Assembly: GCA_002205965.3 (NCBI GenBank)
Contig: NADL03000448.1
Coordinates: forward strand, 1-64,000
Direction of reading: 5' to 3'
DNA length: 64,000 nt
Source of the DNA: Kappaphycus alvarezii
Taxonomy: Eukaryota > Rhodophyta > Florideophyceae > Gigartinales > Solieriaceae
The position numbers and the translations under genes are program-made. This document shows positions 1 to 11,700 of the stretch, in pieces (within the stretch, counting starts at the first letter, position 1; every line of letters begins with the position of its first letter). The notes beneath the pieces are model-generated. The model was given only the letters and a program-made list of their open reading frames with translations, ran no database searches and was not told the DNA's origin.

Positions 1-661
1 CGCCTAGTGCATACCCCAACTTTGAAACATCAATAACGGTACCTGGCTCATGTTCATCCATGGGAGCTTCGAACAAGGCCTGATAGCGGTTGGGATCAAA
101 CTTATCACCGACATCACCAAACCTAGTGATACCATGCTGTGCAAAGACCTTTAGTAACTCGGCTTCAGTGGCACCAACACCAACATATAGTCCTTTCAAT
201 TGCTGATTGTCAGGGTTGTCCAAGGCTTCTTGAGGGACGGCCTTCAAAGCCAAGCCTAGGTTGTCAGCTACAGATAGCAGGCTATTTGCAAACGGGGCGA
301 TGGCGTATCTTTTCGCATTGTCGACGTCGCGACGGGCTATCATGCGAACGTTTTCCATTTCTGCCAGAACGCGAAGGGTGCGGTCGTTCAGTTCTGCGAT
401 TTCATTCTCCTTTTCCTCGAGCTGCTTTGCGAGTTGCTGTTCGGTAGTGAGAGGATTCTCATGGTGGGTGGAGGGATCCGTTTCAGTGGACTGATGAGAT
501 GACGGGTCGGTGGAATCGGAAGTGGATTCCGTGGTACCCTCCTGGTTGTTGCCTGCTTGTGAAGCAAAGGGAACGACAGGGGTCGGGATGGGTTGCGCAG
601 GGGTCTCGTAAAAGCGAGGAAGCAGTACGGAAGATCTTCGGGTGAGGAATGAGCGGAGCAT
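1..661 (-). CDS. grpE: Mitochondrial GrpE-type nucleotide exchange factor (partial, 3' end outside window)
   Basis: GrpE drives ADP release from Hsp70/DnaK; with an organellar N-terminus it would act with matrix Hsp70 in protein import and folding. The frame is open for about 220 codons from an ATG whose first residues (MLRSFLTRRSS) are basic and Ser-rich, like a presequence. A Ser/Thr/acidic linker (residues about 38-70) leads into a coiled-coil helix (about 74-120, with ENVRMIARRDVDNAKRYA) and the beta domain (FDPNRYQALFEAP near 188-200, DEHEPGTVID near 202-211), all classic GrpE signatures. The usual last 20 or so residues (HDRVVRPA-like) lie beyond the window. No intron is seen. It is divergent from the next gene. 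Mitochondrial rather than plastid location is inferred from the presequence and resemblance to Mge1. Confidence 0.9.
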   Translation of the reverse strand, partial: MLRSFLTRRSSVLLPRFYETPAQPIPTPVVPFASQAGNNQEGTTESTSDSTDPSSHQSTETDPSTHHENPLTTEQQLAKQLEEKENEIAELNDRTLRVLAEMENVRMIARRDVDNAKRYAIAPFANSLLSVADNLGLALKAVPQEALDNPDNQQLKGLYVGVGATEAELLKVFAQHGITRFGDVGDKFDPNRYQALFEAPMDEHEPGTVIDVSKLGYALG

Positions 662-1164
662 GGTGCTTGCGTCAAGTAAGATGGTCAACGTTACGACGGG
701 TATACCGATGGCCTGGTAGAGGGCAACAGCTGCTACACGACGATATCTCAAAAAATATTGATCCAGGAGAGAAGCCAGCAAACGTCCGCGGCGGGAGTGC
801 CAACCGTAAGGATTTGTAGGCCCCACGAATAACTGTAATGTAAAACATACCCACCAATTGCATGTATCCACGTGTACACCAGGACATTTGTTTGAATCTT
901 ACAGTATGTGAACAGTGCGGGTACGGTATGGTACAGAACGCGGTGCTTTATTTATTCGATTGAGCATTGTACACACTGTAATGCACCGTACAGCAAGGTC
1001 TCTTTTGTGCTGTACAGTAAGTTTGGTTTTCTGCAAATTGCAACTACGCACGTGTTCCGTCCCTGTGTTTGCGACCACCACATTAGTTGACGTTTACGCG
1101 ATTCCCTTCGCACTAACCGCCCAAGACTAAAGTCTTCTTGATCTACTCTTCTCCTCCTGCCCTC
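662..1164. promoter_or_regulatory. Shared divergent intergenic region of grpE and the membrane-protein gene
   Basis: About 500 bases separate two divergently read genes, so both promoters must lie here. The stretch holds degenerate copies of the window's TACAGTA-type motif (GTACGGTATGGTACAG near 920, CTGTACAGTAAG near 1010). I see no clear TATA box. Small open frames here look random. Confidence 0.5.
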
Positions 1165-2131
1165 ATGTCAATTACCACCAGAATCCCCAATGCCGCGGGC
1201 GGTACCCCTCCACCGCCCTTCACGTCAAAGACGCTTCTCATGCTTTTTATGCCGGTTTTGCAAAGGGCATGTTTTCCGCCTTCGAAGGCATATTATTGTT
1301 TGCATCCTCCAAAGACCTCCGCCTCGTCTTTTGGGATCTTCTTCAACCTATTCGTAATGCTCAAATCCTCTACGTCTCATCTGGAATTCTCATTTTCCTC
1401 CTCCTCCGTGATCCTGCCGATGATCTCACTGAGCTGTTTTGGACCATTTCGAGATGGGGCCGCATAGTCACAGTCCTGTCTACATTCCTACTCGAACGCC
1501 AATACAAAGCACAATCTACAATGTTCTACGCCGCACTGAAACACCTAAATCCGCAATTCGCAGATACACTGCAAGCCCAGGAAAAGGCCAAAACCTCTCT
1601 CCGCTTCAAATGGAATAACTTTAAGCGTGTCGCAAAGCTCACTCTCTTTAAAATGACCGGCACCATTATCAATAAGCTTTTTCCAGGCGGAAAATACGTC
1701 GCTGTACCCGCCGTGAAATTTGCATCTATGCGCCCAGTCCTGGGCACCCCTGTGGCCGCACTGATCGCCTCCATTCATGCCTTCCCCGCTGAGATCCTGG
1801 AATCATCCCGTGTTGACGATGCCCTCGTCTCCTTGGGAGAAGCAGTCATTGATGCCGACGATCTTGGAACCGAGGTCATCCGTGAATACAACATCCGTCT
1901 CGACGAAAAATCCCGCTCTTACTTTTACGACAGATACCGCGGATACCTTTCGGGATGTGGTTTTGTGTACAGTCTCCTCTCTGCTGTCCCATTTTTGGTA
2001 TTCCTATCACACTCATCTCAGAATGCGGCGCCGCCTGTGTCGTCACAGATATCATCAAACGTAACCTTTCCAAGGACAACAGACAACCGCTCGTTGGCGA
2101 AGAAGCATTTCAACATGACAAGACCTCGTAG
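1165..2131 (+). CDS. UsgS/EI24-like multi-pass membrane protein, two apparent frameshifts
   Basis: The main open piece starts with MFSAFEGILLF and carries hydrophobic segments near ILYVSSGILIFLLL and FVYSLLSAVPF. The motif SRSYFYDRYRGYLSGCG followed by a Pro-containing helix resembles fungal UsgS-type membrane proteins; this family link is from memory and tentative. Two breaks are visible. At the C4 run (1205-1208) an upstream frame starting MSITTRIPNAAGG gives way to the frame reading LHVKDASHAFYAGFAKG into the main piece. At the T5 run (1992-1996) the main frame turns into low-quality sequence, while the -1 frame continues naturally (GIPITLISECGAACVVTD) to a stop at 2129. One added base at each run would restore a single frame. 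Convergent with the next gene, 86 bases away. Role unknown. Confidence 0.7.
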
Positions 2132-2217
2132 ACTAACATCACTCGCACTCAAACTCACGGTCACACAAGGCTTCTGCAACCAAACATCATGAAAAGGATG
2201 AAACACAATTAAACCAC

Positions 2218-2804
2218 TCAGTCTACCTCCTTATCCACTCTGTACACGACGGGTCGATTATCCTCGTTGATCAGATCTTCGTCATCACGGACCTCCCCCC
2301 AAAACGTGAGTTCGCCGCTGGCCACCTCTCGATAGCCCTCCGAAAACTCTGCCACAGACTGTTTCAAAATTCCCACCCTATCCTGCATCCACCTATCAGC
2401 GGCCGGTCGTTGTCTCTCAGCCTCATGAGCCACCTCCCCTGCCACTTGCTCTGCTTTTTCAATTCCCCTCATGATAGCCTGTTCCCCACGCTTCAGTTTC
2501 TTGTACAACTCTCGACCTCTCCGGTCCTCATCCTTGCGCACTATTCGCGTTCCCATTTTTCCATTTCGGGATCAGGAATGTAATAGTGCATGTACAAACG
2601 CCAGGCGTCAACAAGAGATTGAGAAAATTCGGCCCACGTTTCCATCTTTTTTAATTTGCGTCGATAACCGGGATATGCAGCCTCCAAAGTGTGGTACTGC
2701 TCATAGCCTGGGGGAGGTTGCAAGGGGCGCTGCATTCCATTCCATTCCATGCGATGCAGTCTCCAGCGTGCGCGTAGACGACGCCAGTAACGAGCGAGTT
2801 TCAT
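2218..2804 (-). CDS. Arg-rich unknown protein, probably one gene split by a frameshift
   Basis: Two minus-strand frames overlap by 16 bases: an upstream 87-codon piece (starts MKLARYWRRLRARWRLHRME, ends PDPEMEKWERE) and a downstream 112-codon piece (from MGTRIVRKDEDRRGRELYKK). Both are highly charged and helical, and the switch falls at an A5 run on the coding strand (2556-2560). A single missing base would unite them into a protein of about 195 residues. The basic, Trp/Arg-rich start could be a mitochondrial presequence. I do not recognise the family. An organellar structural protein is possible, but that is a guess from composition. Two genuinely overlapping genes would be unusual in a nuclear genome. 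Confidence 0.55.
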
Positions 2805-4992
2805 GTTTGGGCGGTGCCGTACCGGGAGTGGAGCTGAGGTTGTGGATGGTGATCTAGTTGATCGGGTTAGATCCGCAGAGATTTATGAGATAGTTGGTGG
2901 TGGTAACTCTAAGTACCTATGTACCTTACAGAGAGATCCCAAAGTCACACGTGGACAGTTCGAAAAACATACACGTTCGCCACGTGGACAATTTAAGTGG
3001 GTCGTTCGTTAAGGACGGCTTTTCGCCGGTGACAGTGAATTGTACTGTACTGTAGCTTTACGAACGGCTACAGCAAAACCATAACAAACTGTAATGTTAG
3101 TCACGATGGTAACATTACAATAATTGTAGGACAGGCAAAGATTCTCAAGCTACGATGCAATTTTGCAGCTCAAACCTCATTGGCTTAGCGTGTCAGGGTT
3201 TTCAAATTGAAATTTTCCACCAAGCAGGTATCATATGATACAGTACAAGGGAGATATTCATAATGAAATAATCCGTTTAACTAATTTTTAAATTAATGTA
3301 ATCGACTTTAAATCGTACTGAAATCGAATCGATTGGTTCGATTATGACGTACAATTATTATCACTTGACCTAAAATTTCGCAATTTAGGTACGGTACAGA
3401 ACGACCACAGTAGCACAGTACAGTACAGTACAATACTGCTGTGCTGCGCCCCTGCGTAACTTCATCAGCTCTACTCTACGCTAGAGAGATATTCCGTCGT
3501 ACCCTGGTCTAGCTTGCCAGAAGGATGCGCTCAAGAAGAATACAGCAACTCAATAAAAGAAGGCTCGACGTGGCGCTCGTTTGTCTGAAAGTCGGTCTTC
3601 TACAAATCAACAGCTCTGCATGCGCATATGAGTTGCAACTAGATAATAACTTTCATCAACGTTTAATTCCAGTTGACAAGCCAAATCAAGATACCTTCCC
3701 TTCCGTCGCGTTGTAACTCATGGCACACAAAAAATAATCCACCCGGTAATGATGACAGAGAGTCTAAAGTTCCTCTTGAATCCTTGCTCATCTTACCCAC
3801 CATGGGCATAGCCCAACTCGTTTCCTAATCTTCAATACAACCACAAACACCATCCCGCTCTTGCCTGCCTACCATTCGGCCCCTTTCCACGTATTCTTGC
3901 TCAATCGCCTCAAATTTGAACCTGCCCTCACTCAACATCTTTGTCAATGCGCTTGCCCACCAGAACCAATGTTATTCGACAATTGCTGTAAGTCTTGCGA
4001 TTCCTATGTTCTAATTTTATATACACTTCACCGACCCAGCTTTGCCATCACGGCTAAACCACAGAGATCTTCAATAGCTTGCAAAAGCAAAGAGATCTGT
4101 ACACACCTCTCTTGCCCCGTTACCACTTCTTCCAGTCCTCTATTAGGAAAGACTAGAGCTTCCAGATATAACCTCTCCGACCATACCCACCAACTAGCAC
4201 ATCTATACCACCTACTCATATTCCGCAAGTAGAAATTGTGCAAGCATCAATTCGCCCAATTCCCTCCCAATTCAGAAACTGCCAATCCAATATGTTCTTT
4301 GTCTTTTGCTGTCCAATTCGTCTCGTCGATTTTCTCATACGTAAACTGTAAATATGTAGTTGCGCTCTAACAGTTCAGAGTAGAGTTGCCGCTATCCAAC
4401 GAACTTTGTATCAGCAAATACCCGTCTGGACTGTGCGTAAGCAATAACAGACGCGCCATTTCTACATCCACAATACCTGCACGTCAGCAACGCACGGTCA
4501 AAATGAGGAGATATGGACGTCGTATTCAGTTATTCGGGTTTGTGAGTCAGCGCATATATGGCATACTGCTCAGCTGCAAGTTGCGCGCAGCGTAGATAGG
4601 GTCGACCCAGATTCGTAGGCGAATTCGCACAGATAGACAAACATCAGTAGCATCGATCTAATGCAGACCTGCAAATAGACTCTATAGTTGTAAAGGTCTT
4701 TGATTCACATCAACAAGACCGCACCAGCTGCCCTGTCTCTTCCAGCCGCCATAACCTGCATGGACAACACACCAACAGCAGTTTAACACAAAAATCGAAC
4801 TAACAAATTTACTTTACGATCATCGCTACGATAAAGACCTTTCTACCCAAGACTCGCGCTCGAGACTGGATCTCCTCAAGAAAAATATGCCGGACCCGTA
4901 GTGTTCAGAATTCAAAATGACACTCCACAGTATCCTGCCTCGAAAAATATATCCACGCACTACAATCCGATTCCCTTCAACATTACTACTAC
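2805..4992. other. Intergenic stretch with palindromic repeats, no supported gene
   Basis: Between the unknown gene and the phosphatase I find only short frames of random-looking composition. TGTACTGTACTGTA (3041-3054) and a denser run at 3389-3448 belong to the window-wide TACTGTACAGTA family. The half nearest the phosphatase is C-rich without recognisable coding. Confidence 0.5.
3389..3448. repeat. Cluster of TACAGTA-type palindromic repeats
   Basis: GGTACGGTACAGAACG is followed by overlapping CAGTACAGTACAGTACA units and CAGCACAGC-like complements. It belongs to the short palindrome family that recurs around the host genes. Confidence 0.7.
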
Positions 4993-5892
4993 TTACTCTC
5001 TGTCCAAACCGTGCGTCGTCGACGCGAGCCGTTTCTTTCCATTACTCGGACTCCTCAACCGAAATGGCCTCGCGGCCTTCAGTGTTGGCCACAAACCACC
5101 CACCAAGCCACCCGGCCTCGACTTCACTTTTCCTGACTTGACCGGCATCGGTGGCAACACGGGCCTCGTCGCATAGCGTTCCAGGAATGCCATTTGCACA
5201 GCATTAATCGCACCTCTTCTCAAGGCACGAATCCAGCCCACAGCTTCAAACCATTCCATGCCCAATTCCAATAATGCGACAGCAGCCAACACCGGCGCGC
5301 GTCCCAAGCCCGCGACACAATGAACCGCCACGGTCTCAACTTTGGCGTTCATTTTTTCCATGGATGCAGAAGCTGAGACCGACGAGTCCGAGTCCGAACT
5401 GCTATCGACGGTTGAGCCATAGCTTTCAGTCTCCATTACCGGTCCCTGTTTGTCCAACTGAAAGACCATGTCCATTAAATTGAGCCACTTTGCTACAATT
5501 CTGGCAGATGGAGCCTCGCCGTCACCAAACGGCCACTCATGAACGTCGAAGCCAAACTGACGCAAGTAAGCAGCTTCATAGGTAGGCTCACAGACGCGTA
5601 CAACATGCTTGACATTGTACTTTCGCAGGGTGTGGGCATATTCCTTGAGAGTATCCGGGGATGGAGAAGACGTAATGAGAATTCGAAGTGGACCGTGCTG
5701 CAACAGGGTGGGACGTTCCGGAAGCATGCCACGACGGTATATTTCTCGTTGACGTGCGTCAAACTCGGCAAAAGTGAGTTCCAAGGCACGCAGAGGGGTG
5801 GAAATAACAGAGGCGGAAGAGGAAGTATCGGTGGGTAGTTTGCGGCGGTGAGGGCCGTGAAGGGAAGCGTTGCGACCTCCAAGAACCATCAT
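4993..5892 (-). CDS. PRL/PTP4A-type dual-specificity protein phosphatase
   Basis: A cysteine phosphatase that removes phosphate from Tyr (or Ser/Thr) or phosphoinositides. The 299-residue intact frame has the P-loop HCVAGLGRAP (191-200; Cys192 nucleophile, Arg198) and the acid loop WPFGDG (120-125), followed by the PRL hallmark IRALRRGAINAVQ (221-233). Cys101 in VVRVCEPTYE matches the PRL regulatory cysteine. Two differences from animal PRLs: a Ser/Asp-rich insertion at about 155-180 between the acid loop and the P-loop, and a basic tail ending GLDRE with no CAAX prenylation box. An N-terminal extension of about 60 residues precedes the catalytic domain. No intron. The start is the first of two adjacent Met codons. 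Membrane anchoring, if any, must differ from PTP4A1-3. Confidence 0.88.
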   Translation of the reverse strand: MMVLGGRNASLHGPHRRKLPTDTSSSASVISTPLRALELTFAEFDARQREIYRRGMLPERPTLLQHGPLRILITSSPSPDTLKEYAHTLRKYNVKHVVRVCEPTYEAAYLRQFGFDVHEWPFGDGEAPSARIVAKWLNLMDMVFQLDKQGPVMETESYGSTVDSSSDSDSSVSASASMEKMNAKVETVAVHCVAGLGRAPVLAAVALLELGMEWFEAVGWIRALRRGAINAVQMAFLERYATRPVLPPMPVKSGKVKSRPGGLVGGLWPTLKAARPFRLRSPSNGKKRLASTTHGLDRE

Positions 5893-6560
5893 GAAGAATG
5901 TTAGGTTGAAAAGACGGGATAGAGTTGGAGGGAGAGGATGGTGAATATGTTGAGTGAGGTTGTTGTTTGGGTAGGAGTGTGTGGGTGAGGGTGAGGGTTG
6001 TTAATGGTGCAGGAGGTTGGAAGTTATCTTTGGTGCGGGAGATGGGTTGGAATGCTTATCCAAAGTCGTCGACGGATAGCCGGGAGAGGGCTTGTGGGAG
6101 GGTTTGAGCAGGCACCATACACAGAAGTTGAACGGCAGACGGGATCGTCTGTCCGAGGACAGGGCACGGTGAAATACCGAGCGAAAGGAAGCGAAGAGGA
6201 AAGAGAAGGATAAGGGGGATTGGGATAAGGGGGGGGAGGCGTTGTTGCAGACGAGTAGTTGTGGTGTGTGGTTGGAAGAAAAGAAGAAAACGAAGAAAGA
6301 TAACGATACGGCGACGTGGGTTAGCGGATGACCACGAGGAGAGAGGGGAGGGTGCGTTGTGGGGAGGAGAGGCGATGAAGCAAGGTTTTTGTAGCAAAAG
6401 ATGAAGAGGATGGAAGATGTGACGTATGGGTGGGAATGCAAATATGTGCGGTTGGAGACTGCATGAGGCGGCGGCCGAGGCTGAGTTGGGCAAAAAAAAA
6501 AAATTTGGGGCACAAGAGGTGAGGAGGAGCAAAACCACGTCGCATGGATTGGGGCCATGA
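5893..6560 (-). promoter_or_regulatory. Pyrimidine-rich upstream region / probable 5' UTR of the phosphatase
   Basis: The strand shared with the phosphatase is strongly C/T-rich for over 600 bases (G/A-rich on the plus strand). It contains an open frame of Pro/Ser/Phe/His residues that I read as composition-driven and not coding. It likely holds the leader and promoter. Confidence 0.4.
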
Positions 6561-6843
6561 TCAGAGCATGTCAGAGGACCGATACGACGCTGGGTATGGA
6601 CCAGTTACTCCAATTACATCACAAGGACCTGCCGTTGACGGCAGTCGCGCTTTTCTATTTCCCTTTCGCAGGAGGGTTGCGTTTTATTGTATTCTTAAAA
6701 AAAAATCCTAAAATTTTCAAAAGAAACCAAATAATGTACAGTCCTCCACGTTTCACCTAGCGTCCCGGTATCTCTGCTGCACAACAACCGACTTGCTTTT
6801 CTCTCCCCGAATGGACCTGTTGAATAATTTAGGCACAGAAATT

Positions 6844-6996
6844 TGTACAGTACTGTACCGTGCAACTTGCGGGTCCGGTACTGCACAGAAAAACATGTTT
6901 GAATCGTTTCGCTACACTACACGATTCGTACTGTACAGTATATTATTAATATTTTACCGTATGCACACATGGCTACAGTACTGTGCACTACTGTAG
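6844..6996. repeat. Three close copies of the TACTGTACAGTA palindrome
   Basis: TGTACAGTACTGTACCGT, GTACTGTACAGTA and CTACAGTACTGTGCACTACT lie within 150 bases. Each is wholly or nearly self-complementary. Confidence 0.75.
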
Positions 6997-7484
6997 TTGC
7001 ATGCCACAGCAAAAAGTTTTGTCCGAGGATAACAAAGACACCTTGTGAGCCTTCTCTTCCAAGCCAATTCCTTTGGAGTGCATTCGCCCTCAGCACGACA
7101 CACAAGGCCGAATTTGTCTACTGTAGATTCTTGTAGATCACTGTTTGAGACCCTACCTACCACTAGTTATTCTTGAGGTGGTAAACGGATTTGAGGGGTG
7201 CTTTGTCGTCAAGTATGTTTAGCACAAAGAACAATGTTGAAAAGCAAGCACTAATCTGCGGTGCCCTAAAGCTACGGCCGTAGCCGTTGCAATTGTCGCT
7301 CCAGCATTACTGTCTTGTCCTAACTGTACCGTACCTAGCGCAAATCTGGCTTATTTTCCAAGGATACGGTACGATCCTGCCTGCGCCGCAATTAAGCTTT
7401 TCCCAAAGGATACGATGACAAGAGAATCTGATATCGATATTGTACAATACTTGCTGCACTGTAGATATAAACGTACAATGCGCT

Positions 7485-7500
7485 CTACTGTACAGTACTG
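7485..7500. repeat. TACTGTACAGTA palindrome copy
   Basis: CTACTGTACAGTACTG contains the perfect 12-bp palindrome; single half sites follow nearby. Confidence 0.7.
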
Positions 7501-8699
7501 CGCACTGTCCAAAGCAGTGCTGTCAACGATTTGTACAAAACGGTACATCAACTAGCTCCATCCAAGTCAAAAAGCAAGACAAACTCACGAGGCACACTGC
7601 TGTCTATTGCCAGTAACGGTTGCAAAGTCTTGACGGTTTCATTGGTGTTTTTGACATCATACTGTCACTCGACAGGTTCACCCATAACAAAAGATCACAC
7701 CACTTGGTATGATAGCTACACTCTGCGTAGTACACAGTAACATTATACCAAACTACCGCCACAGCAACGTCATCCAAGCCCACAACACTTGGATAGAGTC
7801 CATTGGAAATCGGCAACTGTATGTGAAGAGGAGGGTTCTTTTCGTTTTTTTTTGACTACCGATACTGTTCCATCGCACAAACACAAACGAAATAAGGGTT
7901 CCGGAAGAATACACTAAACCACCACTTCCATGCTTGATACCTCTGGCTTCATCTTCATTCTTTGCCGAAGCCCCATTCACATCACCTTTCAAATCTTCAA
8001 TTTCTTTTGTCTTGTGACGCAGAATTATCGGACCCACCCGTTCCTTCCCTTGAGCAAGACACAGATGAGAAAAGTGGCATGAAGCATCCACATAGTTTTC
8101 CTTGTTTTCCGTAAGGTTCTCTAGTGGTCCTTTATACTGTATTGTATTGTGGTCATGGCACATACAACATACACATGGCATTCTTTCTTTTATTTCCGAC
8201 AGTGGAGGGGGGCTTCTACATTCAATTTACGTACTTGGGAGGCCTACAATTTCCGTAATATTGCATATCATTTTGCCTCATTGACGTCCCGAGATTGAAA
8301 TAGCCCATCAACAGCAACACCTCAGTCGTCATTTGTGCAACCACAGTGTAAATGATTTTACACTATTCCTCTGGAATGAAATGTGGATTACCTTGCTTGA
8401 CTAATTCATAATTATCGAATCCAAGAAAATATGATTTGTCAATCATCGATTGGTCATAATGGCCTATTTCATAGGCTCTACTTTCTCCTCGCTACCGACG
8501 TAGCCATGCAGATGTTTATCGCTGCTAAATCAATCACCCACTTCATTACTGGCCACCCAATTTAGAAATTCTGGCGCCTAAACATAAGGGCTTCTCTCCG
8601 ACTAAATAAAAATTTGCATTCGTGACGCAATCATCGTCCTGCTCGACATTAAGATAAACCGTCAAGCCCATTTGGAGCAGACTGTAAACAAAAGGTATT

Positions 8700-8760
8700 A
8701 CAGTGTACACTATCTTAGCCCACAGTATTACTGTACCCATGTACAGTATTGTACCTACCG
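8700..8760. repeat. TACAGTA-type repeat cluster
   Basis: ACAGTGTACAC, CACAGTATTACTGTACCC and ATGTACAGTATTGTACC occur in 60 bases, at the boundary with the AT-rich block. Confidence 0.6.
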
Positions 8761-11700
8761 CACCGTATCCCTTTAGTTGAGTCACCTTCACAATATCAAT
8801 AGAGCAAGGGCCACTTGAGGGCTATGCACTTGTTCACCACTTTGCCTTTCCGCGACTGTTTCATAACCCTGTCTTTCAAATATTAAAACAACCCAAATCT
8901 TCCCCTTCCCTTTTCAATAAAACTACTCGCTTCAATGCTCTACGTTATAACCAAAATACGCCCCGGGGCCTAGCCGACGCCATACGTAAACTACATATTC
9001 TATACAAATTACTACTGCAACGGCTAACAAACTCTAAAAGAACGTACACTTGAGAAAATCACACCCGAATTACTAGAAACTACCCAAAACTTTAATTTCT
9101 GATAAGATATAAATCATGTCCATGGCCGCACCCGACGCAACCACTCTTTGAACCCCAACGTTCGCTACTTTGCGATGACCTCAAGTAAAAAACAATATTT
9201 ATTTGTCGTATTGATCATCAATTCTGCGAGAAAGGTTGAAAGACTCTCTACCTGCGACACCCATCTCACAATTTTCCAATCTATCTCCTATATCGGTCAT
9301 TTCAATTGGTTACACAGTCCTTAAGACTCCTCAGGAGAGTCTTGCCGTCCATTCAATCGAATCAGTGCCAATTATTACTCCTATTTCATATGCAGTACGG
9401 TGACGGCGAAACCTTTCAGGATCATACTAGGAAATAAAGCAATGTTACTTCGTTACTTCCATCCATTACTGACGTATTGAATTATCAAAGACTATTCAAT
9501 TGACACTTGCACAGTAATAGCCACATTTGTATCTTTCTAAAGAATCACATTGTGAAACATTTCACATTAGTTGGCGCAAAAGTCCTAAATGATCACAAAC
9601 AGGCATTACTCAAAAGAAGTGTATGTTTCAACTTTGGTTATCGATATATGAATATTTTGGAGGCTTCATAGCTACAATGTGTTACTAATTATACAGCTAA
9701 ATATTTCTAAGAAGTTCTTAGTTACTTTTGCCACCGTGGTCCCTTTATCTGCACGGTATTATCCTAGTATACTTCTTCTTTTATAATAGCATCCCCCAAT
9801 AATTAAACAGAATTTCATGGATCGCTTAAGCGCTACCTAATCCTAAATTCGACTCTCCATTACTTCTAATCGGGTTGCTCAAAGTGGACAGTGACATAGT
9901 ATCTTGAGTTTGAAGCAACTAGTCCAGCCCTGATCAATAGTTTGCATACTTCATTCTACTGCTAGTGCCTTCGGTTACCTAGATATTTATTGCAACCTTG
10001 ATTGTTGTCGGAATTTTTTATGCATATATAATTCTAAACTAAGACAAACATTTTATGTAAATCAAAAGAAAAGGTTACATTATGTGTACGGATTGGTAAC
10101 TTTATTGAAGTAAAGATTGGATACCTATGAATATAAGGCAAGGCCAAAAAATGAGATAGTTTAGCACGTGATTAATTAAATGAGTCGTTCATACTTGCGA
10201 AAACGGGAAAGACACAAAAACATGAGAAAAAATATTAAAAATGCTTTTCAAATGAACCTTTCGAGACCTTTGTTATAAACGAATTTAAGAAAAGTCTAAA
10301 GCTCCTTCTTCTTTGATATTTGATGAACGGCTTTGGTTTCTTAATATTTCATATTTTATTCTTACTCTGCGCCAATCGTAAAATTACAGAAATATGTGTC
10401 GTGACTGTTCTTACATTAGCCCTGAATTAAAATCTACTAGAAGTATTCCCAGGTTAAAGTGGCTCCAATTTTTACGAGTTCAAACAATTAGAATATCTTA
10501 ATGGTGACGGGTTTGATAATTTCAAATTACTTGATGTGGTGGGTTTCCCGAAAATTTACATCAGTAAGTAACCAGAAGTTTTGCTTAAATTATTGGTTTT
10601 AGGCCCTTGCTATCACTCCCTCCCTTCTGATGTTCCCTGCCAATTTTTCAGCCGAACATGCCCATCAATTTTTAGCTCTCTCTGTTTCAGGTGCAGTCAC
10701 CCTTCCGAAAATTTAGCAACTTCTCGGATGGCTCACTGGGCTTGAAATTTCCTTTAAAGTCAAAAATAACTCGCCTATTTTTCCACAACACAAGCGTCAT
10801 AGTCTTCCCGCATCATATAAAGTATGGGCCATGCTTTCTATATTTGTTTATAGCTTCAGAATTGGATGGTGCACTTAAATCATTTCTTTGCTTTCAATGT
10901 TTATTTCTACTGTAAATTAAAAGTTTTTTAAAAGACTTTGGAAAGAATAACTGATACAAAACCCACTGTCCTGATCTTATTAAACACTATCTCGGTCCGT
11001 TAGTTGTGGGTGAAACAAGCGAAGGAGAGGGATTCGAAGATATCTACCTAACGGAGACGGCAATTAAGCTACCTTTTCTCGAGCGGGAGTAGTTTAATCT
11101 GCTGTACATAAAACACTGCTGGATTTCTATAAGTTTAGGGTGGAGATGAAGTACTAGAGAAATAATAAAATAGCTTCGTTAGCTTTGTGACTTAGAATTA
11201 GTTTACCACAAGTGGCTGCCGATGGAGAACCTTCTGGTAATATACCCGAAATGTTTTTTCTTCGAGTATTGTAAAGGAATTTGGAACTAAATATACAAAT
11301 AATTTTGAAATTTTGGTATTTTCCGCTTGCTGCTTGCTCCTGAGACCCATTCATATGGTAAGAAACTTGTGACATGGAGATCGTTCCTCGGTCATGTCCT
11401 ATAATAAGAAATCTGTTCCTATAGTAGGGAGTATGCAGTGGTTAGTGATAATCCTAAGTTTGAATGCCCTCACTATATATTTTTAGGTAATTCTTTAATA
11501 AGTTTCAAATGTTTTATCTAAAATTTGAAACATTTTGGTAGCTATTGCGTATTTCAGGACGCTAATTTACTTTTCCGTATTTGGACAGCATATAACCACT
11601 TTACTGTCCACGGAATCTACAACGATAAATTTTTTGGGATGCTTACGCTTTCCAACAGATAAATTTGACCGTATTTTATTTACAGGATAGTATATATTAA

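Larger units (their letters stand above)
6561..8800. other. Intergenic DNA rich in TACTGTACAGTA palindromes
   Basis: No recognisable protein. The longest minus-strand frame (142 codons, 7753-8181) has no identifiable domain and I do not call it. Palindrome copies occur at 6844-6861, 6928-6940, 6973-6996, 7485-7500 and 8700-8760. Confidence 0.5.

Noticed and set aside
388..675. 95-codon minus-strand frame inside the grpE region
   Set aside because: It is a shifted-frame reading of grpE, whose own frame is open and matches the family.
3861..4232. 123-codon plus-strand frame
   Set aside because: Composition is Cys/His/Leu/Pro-rich and random-looking; no motif or splice context.
6001..6558. 185-codon minus-strand frame upstream of the phosphatase
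   Set aside because: Pro/Ser/Phe/His composition follows directly from the pyrimidine bias; no domain or motif.
7753..8181. 142-codon minus-strand frame
   Set aside because: No recognisable domain, no neighbour support, and it sits in repeat-rich spacer DNA.
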